64,000 nucleotides of DNA from contig NZ_LMTZ01000101.1 in the NCBI RefSeq assembly GCF_001456025.1, positions 1,322-65,321 of the forward strand, in the 5' to 3' direction. Of the stretch, positions 8,866-18,279 are shown piece by piece. The translations under genes and the position numbers were made by a program. The notes beneath the pieces are model-generated. The model was not told where the DNA came from and ran no database searches. It was given only the letters and a program-made list of their open reading frames with translations. The DNA comes from Mastigocoleus testarum BC008. Its GTDB lineage: Bacteria > Cyanobacteriota > Cyanobacteriia > Cyanobacteriales > Nostocaceae. How positions within the stretch are numbered: the first letter of the stretch is position 1; each line of letters begins with the position of its first letter.

Positions 8866-9303
8866 TCATTTTAATTTTCTTAGCTCTGCTTCAGTTTGGG
8901 AATTCCAAGCGCGCACCGAACCAAATGCTCCATCATAAACTGCTTTCCAAGCTCGATTGTCCTTTTTTTCAGCAAAAAATAGAAAGCGTCCTCCAGGTTT
9001 ATCGATAAAATCATCGCAGGAGGTAGAATTAAAGCCTCTCAGCCTCACAACTTTAGGCCCATTGCCTTTAAAATATTGATTGACTTGAATTATAAGTACT
9101 TCTTCACTCACTTTGTTAACAACTCCCTCAAACAAGATTGGAGTTCTCTTTACCCTTTGTTCGAGAGTTGATGGTTCAGTTCCCAGGTCTGGTAAACATG
9201 CATATGCAGACTGTGAAACTCCAATTATGGATGCGACCACAATTGGTAGACTTAGTCCAAAGACCTTAAGAAAATGAAGATTGATAGGTTTGCTGTCTAA
9301 CAT
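8866..9303 (-). CDS. Small exported protein, unknown function
   Basis: A 145-residue protein with an N-terminal signal segment (FLKVFGLSLPIVVASIIGV) ending near SAYAC, so it should be exported; the Cys after AYA might be lipidated, but the lipobox is poor. The mature part has ILFEGVVNKVSEEVLIIQVNQ, KVVRLRG and STSCDDF, a beta-rich pattern with two or three Cys that recalls NTR/TIMP-like OB folds. That resemblance is weak and no function follows from it. The gene stands alone, convergent with the acetyltransferase gene. Confidence 0.55.
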   Translation of the reverse strand: MLDSKPINLHFLKVFGLSLPIVVASIIGVSQSAYACLPDLGTEPSTLEQRVKRTPILFEGVVNKVSEEVLIIQVNQYFKGNGPKVVRLRGFNSTSCDDFIDKPGGRFLFFAEKKDNRAWKAVYDGAFGSVRAWNSQTEAELRKLK

Positions 9304-9587
9304 ATTTGTTTACTAAAATAAACCCAAGCTAGTAGCTGCAATTGAGTTTTATACTCATTTTTTTATACTCAGTATTTTTTATACTAAATACTAGTTTTCC
9401 AGCTATTAATTCGTTCCAAGGGTTTTTGACTATTATTAAGACTTCTAATTGCAACTAAAGTTCCTATCAATTCCCCACATTAGTATTGCATTATTTAATA
9501 ATTACAAGCATCTCACTTACTAATTACCATCAGGGGGCAATAAAGTATAAATATAACCTTATTATAACAACCTAAATATTATTTATA

Positions 9588-11105
9588 TTATTTATTAGTG
9601 TCATTCCACTTGTAATGGAGAATAATAGAAGATGAGAAATTTTCTAGAGAAATGTCATTTACACCAAGCCAGCTAGTTATTGGTTCTGTTGTATTATAAG
9701 GAATTTGTTCTGCTGCTCTTACATCCCTGCAACCTGCAATCAAATCATCAAATATTAGCTTTCTTATCTGCATATCACTTTTTATACGTTCCCTAAAGTT
9801 TTCATCTAACATGATGCGACAGATTGCACGATTAATCTCATACCGACCAAAACCTGCTTGACTTCTAATATTATCTCTAATCGCGATCGCAGTATTAAAA
9901 TTTTCTATTGCACGAGTATATTCAGGGCATAATTTATCTTTTAGAGCATAGCCAAGTTGAGCGTAATTACGATGAAATCTTTTTCCCGAGTCACTATCTA
10001 TTAAACCTTGAAATACTGAAATTGTCCTTTCCATATATTCCTTATTTATCTGCCAATTTTCTTCCCTTGCCTTTTTGGCTAAATAAAACATTTGAACTTT
10101 TTGAGATGGGCTAGCATCTTTAATCTTTTCCTTCATCAAGTCAATCTGTTCAGAGTTTAAGCCATGATGTTTATCCAGATGTCTAATCACCAGAGACAAA
10201 GCATCAGCATCTTTATCATATTGTTCTTTCACACCCCTAACATCATTTGTAATACGTTCTAATAAATATTCAGCCTCTTGAGTTCTCCGACGAATAATTT
10301 CACTTAATTCTTGATTCCTTTGCTCGAGTTCTTTACCTTTTTCTAGTAAATCTTCGTCATTACGTTTTAATTGTTGGATAACCTTATCTGCTGCTCTTGT
10401 AGTAATTAAATTTCCTGAGAATCCACCAATAACACCAACCGCAATAAATTTAATTCCATCAATAAAATTTTCACTATTATAGTTACCATTACTGATATCA
10501 AAAGGTAGTAAAAGGAAAATCGTGTAAGCTCCACCAATACCAATTAATAATTCTCCCAAAAATCCAAAATTTATGATTCCCTGTCTGTTAATCTTAGGAA
10601 ATCTCAGTTCTTTTGAGTTTAAACTTGATAACAATCCACCAAAAGCCCCTGAAATAGTTATTGCTATAAATTCCTGATTATTTAAAAAATGGGGAAGTAA
10701 ATTTTTATTTGTCAGTTGAAGGAGAATACCAATAAAAATTCCTAAAATTAAAACTAGTATTTGTTCAAAAATCCAAAGCAGTTTAATTTTATTTCTTATA
10801 GAACGCTTCTTCAGCCGAGATAAATTGTTATTCAGACGCAATACTTCACCTTCCAAATACTTGATGTTTCCGTTGGAAGGAAGAGGAATTTCTTCTCCCC
10901 TTTTATGACTAAGTTTTATCCAGTCTGATTTATATTTTTTTACTAGTTCTACTAATTCTTGTAAATTTTCACCTTCAAAGCGACAACCAGGTATGTCTAG
11001 AATTTCTACAATATATATTCCTTTGTCTTGAGGAATAATTGTCATTGGGTACTCCAGACTCATATAATACTCCGCTGGTTGTTCGCGATAGTTTTTACCA
11101 GCCAT
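9588..11105 (-). CDS. HicB-like domain fused to a membrane anchor and helical C-terminal region
   Basis: A 505-residue protein with an unusual build. Residues 15-75 (YPMTIIPQDKGIYIVEI, IPGCRFEG) match the HicB/UPF0150 antitoxin-like fold. A short coiled coil follows, then about four membrane helices (LILGIFIGILLQL, ISGAFGGLLSS, FLGELLIGIGGAYTIFLLL, FIAVGVIGGFSGN), then a second coiled coil (LLEKGKELEQRNQELSEII) and a helical C-terminus with TPR-like spacing (NYAQLGYALKDK, EYTRAIENFNTAI). No HicA-type toxin gene lies beside it, so this is probably not a toxin-antitoxin pair. I chose the ATG at 11105; a TTG-type extension to 11159 has no support. The function is unknown. Confidence 0.6.
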   Translation of the reverse strand: MAGKNYREQPAEYYMSLEYPMTIIPQDKGIYIVEILDIPGCRFEGENLQELVELVKKYKSDWIKLSHKRGEEIPLPSNGNIKYLEGEVLRLNNNLSRLKKRSIRNKIKLLWIFEQILVLILGIFIGILLQLTNKNLLPHFLNNQEFIAITISGAFGGLLSSLNSKELRFPKINRQGIINFGFLGELLIGIGGAYTIFLLLPFDISNGNYNSENFIDGIKFIAVGVIGGFSGNLITTRAADKVIQQLKRNDEDLLEKGKELEQRNQELSEIIRRRTQEAEYLLERITNDVRGVKEQYDKDADALSLVIRHLDKHHGLNSEQIDLMKEKIKDASPSQKVQMFYLAKKAREENWQINKEYMERTISVFQGLIDSDSGKRFHRNYAQLGYALKDKLCPEYTRAIENFNTAIAIRDNIRSQAGFGRYEINRAICRIMLDENFRERIKSDMQIRKLIFDDLIAGCRDVRAAEQIPYNTTEPITSWLGVNDISLENFSSSIILHYKWNDTNK

Positions 11106-11328
11106 TGATATAGTTACTACAAGTTGTAATGAGATATACCTGTTATACAACACCCACAAAATTAGTTTTAAGGAAAATAAGAAACAAAATTTAACTGGAC
11201 ATTAGGAATAAAGATATTTATTCCTATATCTAGTTATCTTTTTTGCAATCTCCTCTTGCACCTGACGTTACGTGAGGAAATAACATAGCAACTATAGGTG
11301 ATAAAAATTATGTTTATGGGTCAAAAAT

Positions 11329-12084
11329 ATGGAACCTATATCAATAAAAGTAGGTGAACTAGCAAAACAGACTGGTATATCTATTCGAACTCTCCATTAT
11401 TACGATGAAATCGGTTTACTCAAACCTTCTGAAAGAACTGAAACAGGACATCGTCTTTATACCCCAGAAGATATTGTCTGTTTACAACAAATCATATCTC
11501 TCAGACAGTTGGAGTTTTCTTTAGATGAAATTCATAACTGTTTAGAGGATCCTAACTTTAATTTATCCAGTGTAGTTACTTTACATATATCCCGTCTTAG
11601 AGAACAGATAGAACTTGCTCGCAAACTTTATAACCGTCTTGAAACGATCGCAGATACTTTAAATCAAAAAAAAGATATTTCTATTCACAATCTGATTGGA
11701 ACAATCAAGGTAATAACTATGTTTGAAAAATACTATAGCCAAGAACAGTTGGAAGAACTCAAACAAAGAAGACTCCAACTGGGAGATGAGCAAATTCGTC
11801 AGGGGGAAGATGCTTGGAAAGAACTAATTTCTCAAGTTCAAAATGAAATGCAAAAGGGTACAGACCCAGCAAGTCAAACAATACAGGAATTAGCCCAACG
11901 TTGGATGAATTTAATTCAAGCTTTTACTGGTGGTAACCCTGAGATTGAGAAATCTTTAAATACCATGTATCAACAAGAAGGTATAGCCGTAGCTAGTCAA
12001 AATACTTTAGATCGAGAGACTTGTGAGTATATGGCTCGGGCGATAGCTATATTAAGTGACGAGCCGCCAGCCATAATGGGATGA
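11329..12084 (+). CDS. MerR family regulator with TipAS effector domain
   Basis: A 251-residue regulator. Residues 6-75 are the MerR winged helix (VGELAKQTGISIRTLHYYDE, then RLYTPEDI). A dimerisation helix follows (VVTLHISRLREQIELARKLYNRL). From about residue 130 the TipAS-type domain begins with YYSQEQLEELKQRR and includes DAWKELISQVQNEM and AQRWMNLIQAFTGG. In TipA this domain binds thiopeptide antibiotics; homologues bind diverse drugs and often activate efflux genes. No transporter gene lies beside it, so the target is unknown and may be its own promoter. The ATG at 11329 is the only sensible start. Confidence 0.8.
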   Translation: MEPISIKVGELAKQTGISIRTLHYYDEIGLLKPSERTETGHRLYTPEDIVCLQQIISLRQLEFSLDEIHNCLEDPNFNLSSVVTLHISRLREQIELARKLYNRLETIADTLNQKKDISIHNLIGTIKVITMFEKYYSQEQLEELKQRRLQLGDEQIRQGEDAWKELISQVQNEMQKGTDPASQTIQELAQRWMNLIQAFTGGNPEIEKSLNTMYQQEGIAVASQNTLDRETCEYMARAIAILSDEPPAIMG

Positions 12085-12129
12085 TTTTGCCCAATTTGTA
12101 AGAAATTTTCAACGCTTTCAACCGTCGAT

Positions 12130-12909
12130 TCATACCAGATTTGTGCAACGCCTAATCTGAATATAACAAGTCCGGATATAGTAGGAACTCCAAGTCAAAA
12201 TGCCAAGAAACTTAAAGCTATCTTCAAGAAAAGCATCCGAATAATTAATTACGTCCAAAAACATAGACAGAGCAAAGAGCATCAATGCTAGAAGAAGAAG
12301 CGAATATTCAGTTTTCAGAATTTGACGCTGCCAACGCAGAAAATACGTCAAAATCGATAGACCGTAAAAAATGAAAATGATTTTCTCGTTTATTCTCAGA
12401 TATATGGGTGCGATCTGTTCGTGAATCAAAAATAGGTCGTCTAGCAGCATAATACCGGAAAGACTCGCAGACCAAAAAAAGAATGTGGATAGGTTCGATT
12501 TCGATTTTTTAGAAACTAAGACGCAGGCAAAAAAACATATGGCTGTGGTACTACACCACAGCAAAACTCCCAAGTTAGAAATAAAACCAATATATATAGG
12601 GAAATGAAGAGATTCAAGTTTTCCGAGAAATACTTCTGGATTGCTTAGTTGAATATTTTTAATAATGTCATAGGAAACAGCGTAAGTATCCCGCACAGCA
12701 TAGGAAAGATCTAAACCTATCAACCAATGCATAATTAATAAACCCCCTAGTATACAGAGTGCGGGAGTGTAAATAATAACTAAGAATGGTATAAGTTTTT
12801 GAAGCTGATGTAATATATCTTTCCTTATATTTTTTAACCTTGAGTTAATCTTAAACACCAAAAGACCTCTAAAATCTTTAATAACAAATTTACCATCTCT
12901 ATAATGCAT
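12130..12909 (-). CDS. Integral membrane protein, unknown function
   Basis: A 259-residue protein with about seven hydrophobic segments. The N-terminal 35 residues are basic and cytoplasmic-looking. The central motif LLDDLFLIHEQIAP and the later EDSFKFLGI place acidic and His residues at membrane boundaries, an arrangement seen in hydrolase-like membrane families, but I cannot place it in a named family. The start ATG at 12909 is the first in the frame. It converges on the MerR gene with 45 bp between the stops. Confidence 0.5.
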   Translation of the reverse strand: MHYRDGKFVIKDFRGLLVFKINSRLKNIRKDILHQLQKLIPFLVIIYTPALCILGGLLIMHWLIGLDLSYAVRDTYAVSYDIIKNIQLSNPEVFLGKLESLHFPIYIGFISNLGVLLWCSTTAICFFACVLVSKKSKSNLSTFFFWSASLSGIMLLDDLFLIHEQIAPIYLRINEKIIFIFYGLSILTYFLRWQRQILKTEYSLLLLALMLFALSMFLDVINYSDAFLEDSFKFLGILTWSSYYIRTCYIQIRRCTNLV

Positions 12910-13374
12910 GAGGCTTACATGTTACTATCAAGTTCACTATGTCTTTAAGCTAAGGTTAAGGCACTATAAAGCTTTACGATATTTAAAAGTCTTTTATGGT
13001 TTTTATTTATACTTCAAAGTGAATTTATTAAGAAATTCAAAAATAAGTAGCGGTCTTTGAATTCTTTATATATTTCCCGATATGTAAAAGTGATAATTTT
13101 TACTTAAACAGATTTCTACTGCCATCAAACTTATCGTTTATTTGATTTAAGGTTAACAAATAACAAAATAAAAAATCAGATACCCGTTGTAAGGTATAAG
13201 TTATTTAATACACCAAAATATACGCATTTAATTAAATTAAAAATCAAGTAGATAGTAAGTTGTTATTTTTCAACGATAGCGATTATTTACTCAGGAAAAT
13301 ATATTTATTTTTATCCTTTAGAGTCTCACTGTCTTAGTAAGCTCTTTAATAAATTAGGAGTATCAATAACTCAT

Positions 13375-13519
13375 ATCTTGCACCTGTGAGTATTAACCCA
13401 GATAAATTCAAAATACGTGCCATAACACTACCTAATTTTTATGACTTTATATCGCTAAGTTAAGGGTTCTGGCTTTTTACTGAGTAATACATTTACATCA
13501 ACTTTTGTTGGTGCAAGAT
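13375..13519. repeat. Possible MITE with 10-bp inverted ends
   Basis: ATCTTGCACC (13375-13384) recurs in reverse complement as GGTGCAAGAT (13510-13519), bounding 145 bp of non-coding DNA. The right end also forms a short hairpin, CATCAAC-TTTT-GTTGGTG. This looks like a miniature transposable element, but ten matching bases are weak evidence. Confidence 0.25.
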
Positions 13520-13675
13520 GTAAGATAACCTTAAAAGCTTGATTAAATCTTATTTATTTGTCCCAATTTTATCGAATCAGGATTTCAAACAGAAAATAAC
13601 AGCCTATTTATTATTATTTGATTTAGATATCGTAAACTAGGTATCTTAAATTACTCCTTGCTAGCTATTAAGACT

Positions 13676-13708
13676 CAGCATTCGGTACACTCAATAGTGC
13701 AAATAATC
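13676..13708 (+). repeat. 33-bp repeat, copy 1 (upstream of the histidine kinase)
   Basis: This segment starts CAGCATTCG and ends TGCAAATAATC. It matches 16209-16241 at 30 of 33 positions. This copy lies immediately before GGAG and an ATG at 13718. Confidence 0.6.
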
Positions 13709-13791
13709 GGAGTAAATATGTTACCACCAAAAAAAAACACAAACCTATTTATAATTCATATTTACTAGGGGCAAAATCTGTCCGTCAAAAA

Positions 13792-15879
13792 ATGTTGCTC
13801 GTATTTCTTCCTGTAACTTTGATTCCATTAGCGATCGCAGGAATCTTAGGAGGGGTAATCACTTATCAACGTTCCTCTGAACAAAAAGAAACACAATTAC
13901 ATGATCGAGCAATAATAGTTGCAGAATTAACTAGCAAGAAACTGGAATTTGAATCAGCCATACTTCAAACAGCTGCAGCAGACCCCCTACTTATCAATGC
14001 ATTCCGTAATGCTTCTAAACAAGTTAAACAAGAAGGTTTGGAAAAAAAATCCATTACTGAATTAGAAAATCAATTTAAAGATAATAAAGTTTTAAATGTC
14101 AATCAACTATTAAATTCATATTTGCAGAGGCTTGTTAAAATTGGCAGTTTTACAAATGTATTTTTTACAGAGCAATATGGTTTTAATATCGCCTCCAGTA
14201 AACCTACTCCTGATTTGATTCAAAGAAACGAAACTTGGTGGAAACAGGCAAAGAAATTAGAAGATTCAGAAACTTTTATTACTCCACCACATCCGCATAA
14301 ATCGGTTCACAATCTTTATTTTGACCTGATAAATAAGATTGTCGATCCTAAGACTGGTGAATTTCTTGGTGTTATTACAGCCGGTTATAGAACTAAGGAC
14401 CTCAACTTCTTAGCTGAAGAACTCCATAAAATCGAGCTTTTGGGTTCCGAGCATTTGCAAATTATATCGTTCGCAGATGAAAAGAATCCCATGGTTGTGA
14501 CAACTATGAATTACGCTAAGAATAACAAAAAATTGAATAGTACAAAACTCGCAAATATAACTTCTCAGAAGGTTTTGGGGGGAGATGTATTACTTCAACA
14601 CGCTATTAGATATCAGTCTAGACCTCAAAATGGCGGACCATACACAACATCATTGGTTTACAATCATCGCCGTTTTACTTTGGCTCGAGTCCCTGGTAGA
14701 AATTGGATTGTAGTTGCTTCCATTGAACTGGCAGAAATTCATAAATCTGCTAAACAAATATTATTAATGTTTGGCTTGATTTTTTTGGCTTTAGCTACGG
14801 TTACATCTATTATCATTGTTAAATTTTCCCACAGTTTGTCCGATCCCCTCAATCTATTGACCATAACAGCGAGAAAGGTCACAGAAATTTGTGATTTTAG
14901 TTTGCGGGTACCGGTCACCACTCAAGATGAAGTAGGAATCTTAGCCATTCATTTTAATCGGTTAATTCGGTGGATCGAAAAATATATCCACGAACTTCAA
15001 GAAACTCAAGCTCAACTAATTCATTCGGAAAAAATGTCGAGTTTAGGACAAATGCTTGCTGGTATTGTCCATGAGATTAATAATCCAGTAAACTTTGTGC
15101 ATGGAAATATTCAACATGCGGATCAATACAGCCAAGATTTATTGAACTTAATCCAGATATATCAAGAAAATTGTCCTAATTTATCCTCTGAAGTTCAAGA
15201 ACGGATAGAAGATATCGACCCAGATTTTGTCAGTCGAGACTTTCCCAAGCTTTTGAATTCTATGCAGGTTGGAACAGAACGTATTATTGGAATTGTTAAT
15301 TCCTTACGTACTTTTTCCCGTTTAGATGAAGCAGATGTCAAACAAGCAGATATTCATGGAGGAATTGACAGCACGTTAGTGATTCTGCAAAATCGTCTCA
15401 AGGATAGTAAATCATCTTCTACGATCCAAATCATTAAAGATTATGGCAACATACCACCAGTAGAATGCTGTCCCGGACAGATAAATCAGGTATTTATGAA
15501 TATTTTGGCAAATGCGATCGATGCATTCAAAGAAAGTCTTCAGCCAAAAAATGCAAACTGTACTGAAGCAGTTAAAAATCAGGAAAAACCCAAGATCGCT
15601 CTACGAACAAGACAGGAGGGTAAAAATTGCATCATCACTATTAGCGATAATGGCTCTGGGATGAGTCCACAAGTGCAAAGACGCATTTTCGATCCGTTCT
15701 TCACCACCAAGTCAGTAGGTCAAGGTACCGGTTTGGGATTATCCATTAGCTATAAAATTGTGGTAGAAAAACACAAAGGAAAACTCGAGTGTGATTCTGT
15801 ACTCGGTCGTGGAACAAAGTTTACAATTACTCTTCCTATAGAAGCTGCTATAGAATCCCAGGAAAAACTTTTGATTTAA
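13792..15879 (+). CDS. Sensor histidine kinase, Cache-like sensor with HAMP
   Basis: A 695-residue membrane kinase. A first membrane helix begins at the start (LVFLPVTLIPLAIAGILGG). An extracytoplasmic Cache-like domain follows (about 30-320), with NETWWKQAKKLED and a repeated FLGVITAGYRT-type strand. Then come a second helix (about 325-345), HAMP (345-400), HisKA with the phospho-acceptor His427 in AGIVHEINNP, and HATPase_c with the N box ILANAIDAF (about 570), the G1 box DNGSGM and the G2 box GTGLGL (about 645). No response regulator is adjacent. The ATG at 13792 has no ribosome binding site. A better-placed ATG at 13718 is out of frame across an A9 tract, so the true N-terminus may be about 25 residues longer. 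Confidence 0.85.
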   Translation: MLLVFLPVTLIPLAIAGILGGVITYQRSSEQKETQLHDRAIIVAELTSKKLEFESAILQTAAADPLLINAFRNASKQVKQEGLEKKSITELENQFKDNKVLNVNQLLNSYLQRLVKIGSFTNVFFTEQYGFNIASSKPTPDLIQRNETWWKQAKKLEDSETFITPPHPHKSVHNLYFDLINKIVDPKTGEFLGVITAGYRTKDLNFLAEELHKIELLGSEHLQIISFADEKNPMVVTTMNYAKNNKKLNSTKLANITSQKVLGGDVLLQHAIRYQSRPQNGGPYTTSLVYNHRRFTLARVPGRNWIVVASIELAEIHKSAKQILLMFGLIFLALATVTSIIIVKFSHSLSDPLNLLTITARKVTEICDFSLRVPVTTQDEVGILAIHFNRLIRWIEKYIHELQETQAQLIHSEKMSSLGQMLAGIVHEINNPVNFVHGNIQHADQYSQDLLNLIQIYQENCPNLSSEVQERIEDIDPDFVSRDFPKLLNSMQVGTERIIGIVNSLRTFSRLDEADVKQADIHGGIDSTLVILQNRLKDSKSSSTIQIIKDYGNIPPVECCPGQINQVFMNILANAIDAFKESLQPKNANCTEAVKNQEKPKIALRTRQEGKNCIITISDNGSGMSPQVQRRIFDPFFTTKSVGQGTGLGLSISYKIVVEKHKGKLECDSVLGRGTKFTITLPIEAAIESQEKLLI

Positions 15880-16208
15880 TTTCGCTTTGATTTGATGTTA
15901 CTTTCACTTAATCTTACTTAAATTTCGCAAATCGATCGAAAAGCGCATATATGCGGACATATCACGAATGATAAGTAATTGAGGTACATCCAAAACCCTA
16001 GAAAGCAGATGCAAAGAGTATTCCACTTCTGACTCCTGACTCCCAACAAAAGAAGTGACACAATAAAATATTTCCATATACCGTAATCTTCATAATTGTT
16101 CCCTATTATTTCTGTTTGCTGTTCCCTACTTACCTTTCAATATTCATCACTTCCTGAAATATTAATTGTTCTGCATGACGTCTGTCTGTGAAAATAGCTA
16201 ATTGTTAC
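15880..16208. other. Spacer with short pyrimidine-rich repeats
   Basis: There is no gene here. The stretch contains degenerate heptad units of the kind common in cyanobacterial spacers (CTGACTCCTGACTCCC near 16026-16041, and GTTCCCTA twice at about 16097 and 16121). Confidence 0.4.
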
Positions 16209-16241
16209 CAGCATTCGATAAACTCAATAATGCAAATAATC
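16209..16241 (+). repeat. 33-bp repeat, copy 2 (upstream of the methyltransferase)
   Basis: This is the second copy of the element at 13676-13708, three mismatches over 33 bp. It ends 17 bp before the ATG at 16259, so it occupies a comparable position just upstream of a start codon. Confidence 0.6.
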
Positions 16242-16258
16242 CTGTAACTATACTTGCT

Positions 16259-17449
16259 ATGTCCGATTCCCAAAGCATTAGTAACGCCGTCGCCAAACTT
16301 TATAATACTTACCCTTTCCCTCCAGAACCCTTATTAGATGAGCCCCCACCAGGTTATAACTGGCGCTGGAAATGGTCATCTGCTTATAACTTTTGTACCG
16401 GACAAAAACCTGATCGTGAAAATATTCGCATTCTTGATGCTGGTTGTGGAACTGGAGTTGGAACAGAATACTTGGTTCACCTCAACCCAGAAGCTTCAGT
16501 TGTGGGAATCGATTTGAGTGAAGGTGCATTAGAAGTTGCAAAAGAACGCTGTCAACGCTCCGGTGCAAATCGCGTCGAGTTTCACCACCTGAGTTTATTT
16601 GATGTAGAACAACTTGAAGGAGAATTTGATTTAATTAATTGTGTGGGAGTTTTACATCATACCCCCGATCCAATTCGTGGAATTCAAGCTTTAGCCAAAA
16701 AATTAGCCCCAGGTGGTTTATTCCATATTTTTGTATATGGGGAACTAGGACGAAGAGAAATTCAATTCATGCAAGAAGCGATCGCGATGCTTCAAGGGAA
16801 AAAACGGGGTGACTATCGAGATGGAGTACAGGTTGGAAGACAGATATTTGCTTCCTTACCAGAAAGTAACCGAATTTTACAGCGAGACAAACAACTTTGG
16901 GCTTTGGAAAATCACAAGGATGAAAATTTTGCTGACATGTATGTTCATCCTCAAGAAATTGATTATAATTCCGAAACCTTATTTGAATTAGTTGACGCTT
17001 CCGGGTTAGAATTTGTGGGATTTTCTAATCCCGGTTACTGGAACTTAGAACGAATTTTGGGTCAAAACCCAGAATTAATGGAGCGAGCAGCAAACTTGAG
17101 CGAACGCCAACGTTACCGTTTAGTAGAAATATTAGATCCAGATAACCCAGAAATTACCCACTACGAATTTTTCCTCAGTCGTCCACCATTACCCCACACC
17201 AATTGGTCTGACGAGCAAGCCTTACTTGGAGCAACTCCAGAAATTAATCCTTGCATAGATGGGTTTCCAAGTAAGTGTATATTTGATTACAATTACCAAG
17301 TAGTAAAATTATCAGATGAGGAGTTTAAGTTCATGCAAGCTTGCAACGGAAGCTTAACAGTTGAAGAAATTATTAAAGATTTAGAATTAGGTTTACCAGA
17401 AATCAGAAAACTTCAGCAACAGCAATTAATTATGTTGTCAGGGAACTAA
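16259..17449 (+). CDS. Class I SAM-dependent methyltransferase with C-terminal PqqD/winged-helix-like extension
   Basis: A 396-residue soluble protein. After the N-terminal AKLYNTYPFPPEPLL, the SAM-binding motif is ILDAGCGTGVGTEYL (about residues 57-71), followed by VVGIDLSEGAL (acidic ribose ligand), FDLINCVGVLHHTPDP and LAPGGLFHI. The C-terminal 70 residues (KLSDEEFKFMQACNGSLTVEE) look like a small winged-helix or PqqD-like module, perhaps for substrate binding. The substrate is unknown. I chose the ATG at 16259 over the in-frame TTG at 16202, whose extension would be translated repeat DNA. Confidence 0.75.
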   Translation: MSDSQSISNAVAKLYNTYPFPPEPLLDEPPPGYNWRWKWSSAYNFCTGQKPDRENIRILDAGCGTGVGTEYLVHLNPEASVVGIDLSEGALEVAKERCQRSGANRVEFHHLSLFDVEQLEGEFDLINCVGVLHHTPDPIRGIQALAKKLAPGGLFHIFVYGELGRREIQFMQEAIAMLQGKKRGDYRDGVQVGRQIFASLPESNRILQRDKQLWALENHKDENFADMYVHPQEIDYNSETLFELVDASGLEFVGFSNPGYWNLERILGQNPELMERAANLSERQRYRLVEILDPDNPEITHYEFFLSRPPLPHTNWSDEQALLGATPEINPCIDGFPSKCIFDYNYQVVKLSDEEFKFMQACNGSLTVEEIIKDLELGLPEIRKLQQQQLIMLSGN

Positions 17450-17528
17450 ATAATTATTAGTTAGACTGTTAGGCTGGGGAAAAGACATTTATTTTTTTGA
17501 TTTGGGTAAAATGTCAAAAAATGTCACA

Positions 17529-17602
17529 AATTTTTTCCAGAAAATTTTCCAAGAATTTTCCCAAAAAATTTCCCTAAAATTTTCCCTAAAAAATTCCAAT
17601 GA
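17529..17602. repeat. Degenerate tandem repeat of about ten bases
   Basis: Consecutive variants of AAATTTTCC(C) occur about six times, for example AGAAAATTTTCC, AAGAATTTTCCC, AAAATTTTCCC and AAAAAATTCC. Any reading frame across it would encode a meaningless GKILGKF repeat. Confidence 0.6.
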
Positions 17603-17680
17603 TTTCCAATTATTCCCATCTCCCCACCTATAATTCCATAAAAAAATATTATGGATTTGCCTTCGGAAGTCATAGCAAAT

Positions 17681-17755
17681 TTAAGGTATTGTTGGCGAAT
17701 CCTCATCAACAGCCAAGACTCTAATTTTGTCCGTAATGTCATTCTCAACTTGAAG
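17681..17755 (-). pseudogene. Possible remnant of a response-regulator receiver domain
   Basis: Read on the minus strand between two stops, this segment gives LQVENDITDKIRVLAVDED followed by SPTIP. IRVLAVDED is the first strand plus acidic pocket of receiver domains (the DD/ED pair that binds magnesium). The frame stops after 24 codons, and nothing recognisable as a receiver follows in the other frames I looked at. This may be the decayed start of a response regulator gene. It is short, so chance similarity is possible. Confidence 0.3.
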
Positions 17756-18279
17756 TTAAACAACATGTAATTGCTCAACGGCATTATCGTTTATTGCTCA
17801 TGTATTGCTAATATTTTTTGAACTTTCATTGAGAATAATGAGAATGCCAAGCATTTAATTGCTGGATTCGTTAAAAATTTCAGATGAAATTGCTTTTTTG
17901 ATTTAAGAGAATGTATGAGAATAGCCAAAAAGCAAATGACAAGATGACAAGATCGGAGTTAAAATATGTTGTAAGAGATTATTCCCTTCTGCCATCTCTA
18001 TATCTCTGCTAATTATAAAACTTCAGGTGCGAATGTACGCACAAAACATCTTTTATGTCATCAGTAATTTTGCGTATGTTCCAGAAAATGTGTTCTGCCC
18101 AACTAATTAAAACTTGGGTCGCAAATGCCCTGTATATTGAGGAATATAGCCTTTGCTTATCGCATTTTGGTGACAATAAGTTAATTGTTTTTTTCTAAAG
18201 TATTGTTACCCAATCGTGATATGATTCAACTGGCTGAATATCTAGCTAACATAAGTTCACTAAACTGGTTTGAAATCCC

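Larger units (their letters stand above)
12910..13717. other. Gene-free AT-rich stretch before the histidine kinase
   Basis: About 800 bp with no credible reading frame. It contains a possible small repeat element (13375-13519) and, at its end, the first copy of a 33-bp repeat (13676-13708) next to a strong Shine-Dalgarno sequence, GGAG at 13709-13712. I see no tRNA or known RNA gene. Confidence 0.5.
17450..18279. other. Spacer before the ATP synthase operon
   Basis: This 830-bp stretch holds a low-complexity run of AAATTTTCCC-type units (about 17529-17602), a possible response-regulator remnant (17681-17755) and short GACAAGAT direct repeats near 17937-17953. The atp operon promoter should lie in the last 200 bp, but I could not identify convincing -35 and -10 boxes. 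Confidence 0.5.

Noticed and set aside
9588..11105. HicAB toxin-antitoxin system
   Set aside because: Only a HicB-like fold is seen, on a large membrane protein, and no HicA-like gene is adjacent.
17524..17784. 86-codon minus-strand frame in the spacer before the atp operon
   Set aside because: Its C-terminus is a translated low-complexity repeat, and the recognisable receiver fragment is in another frame.
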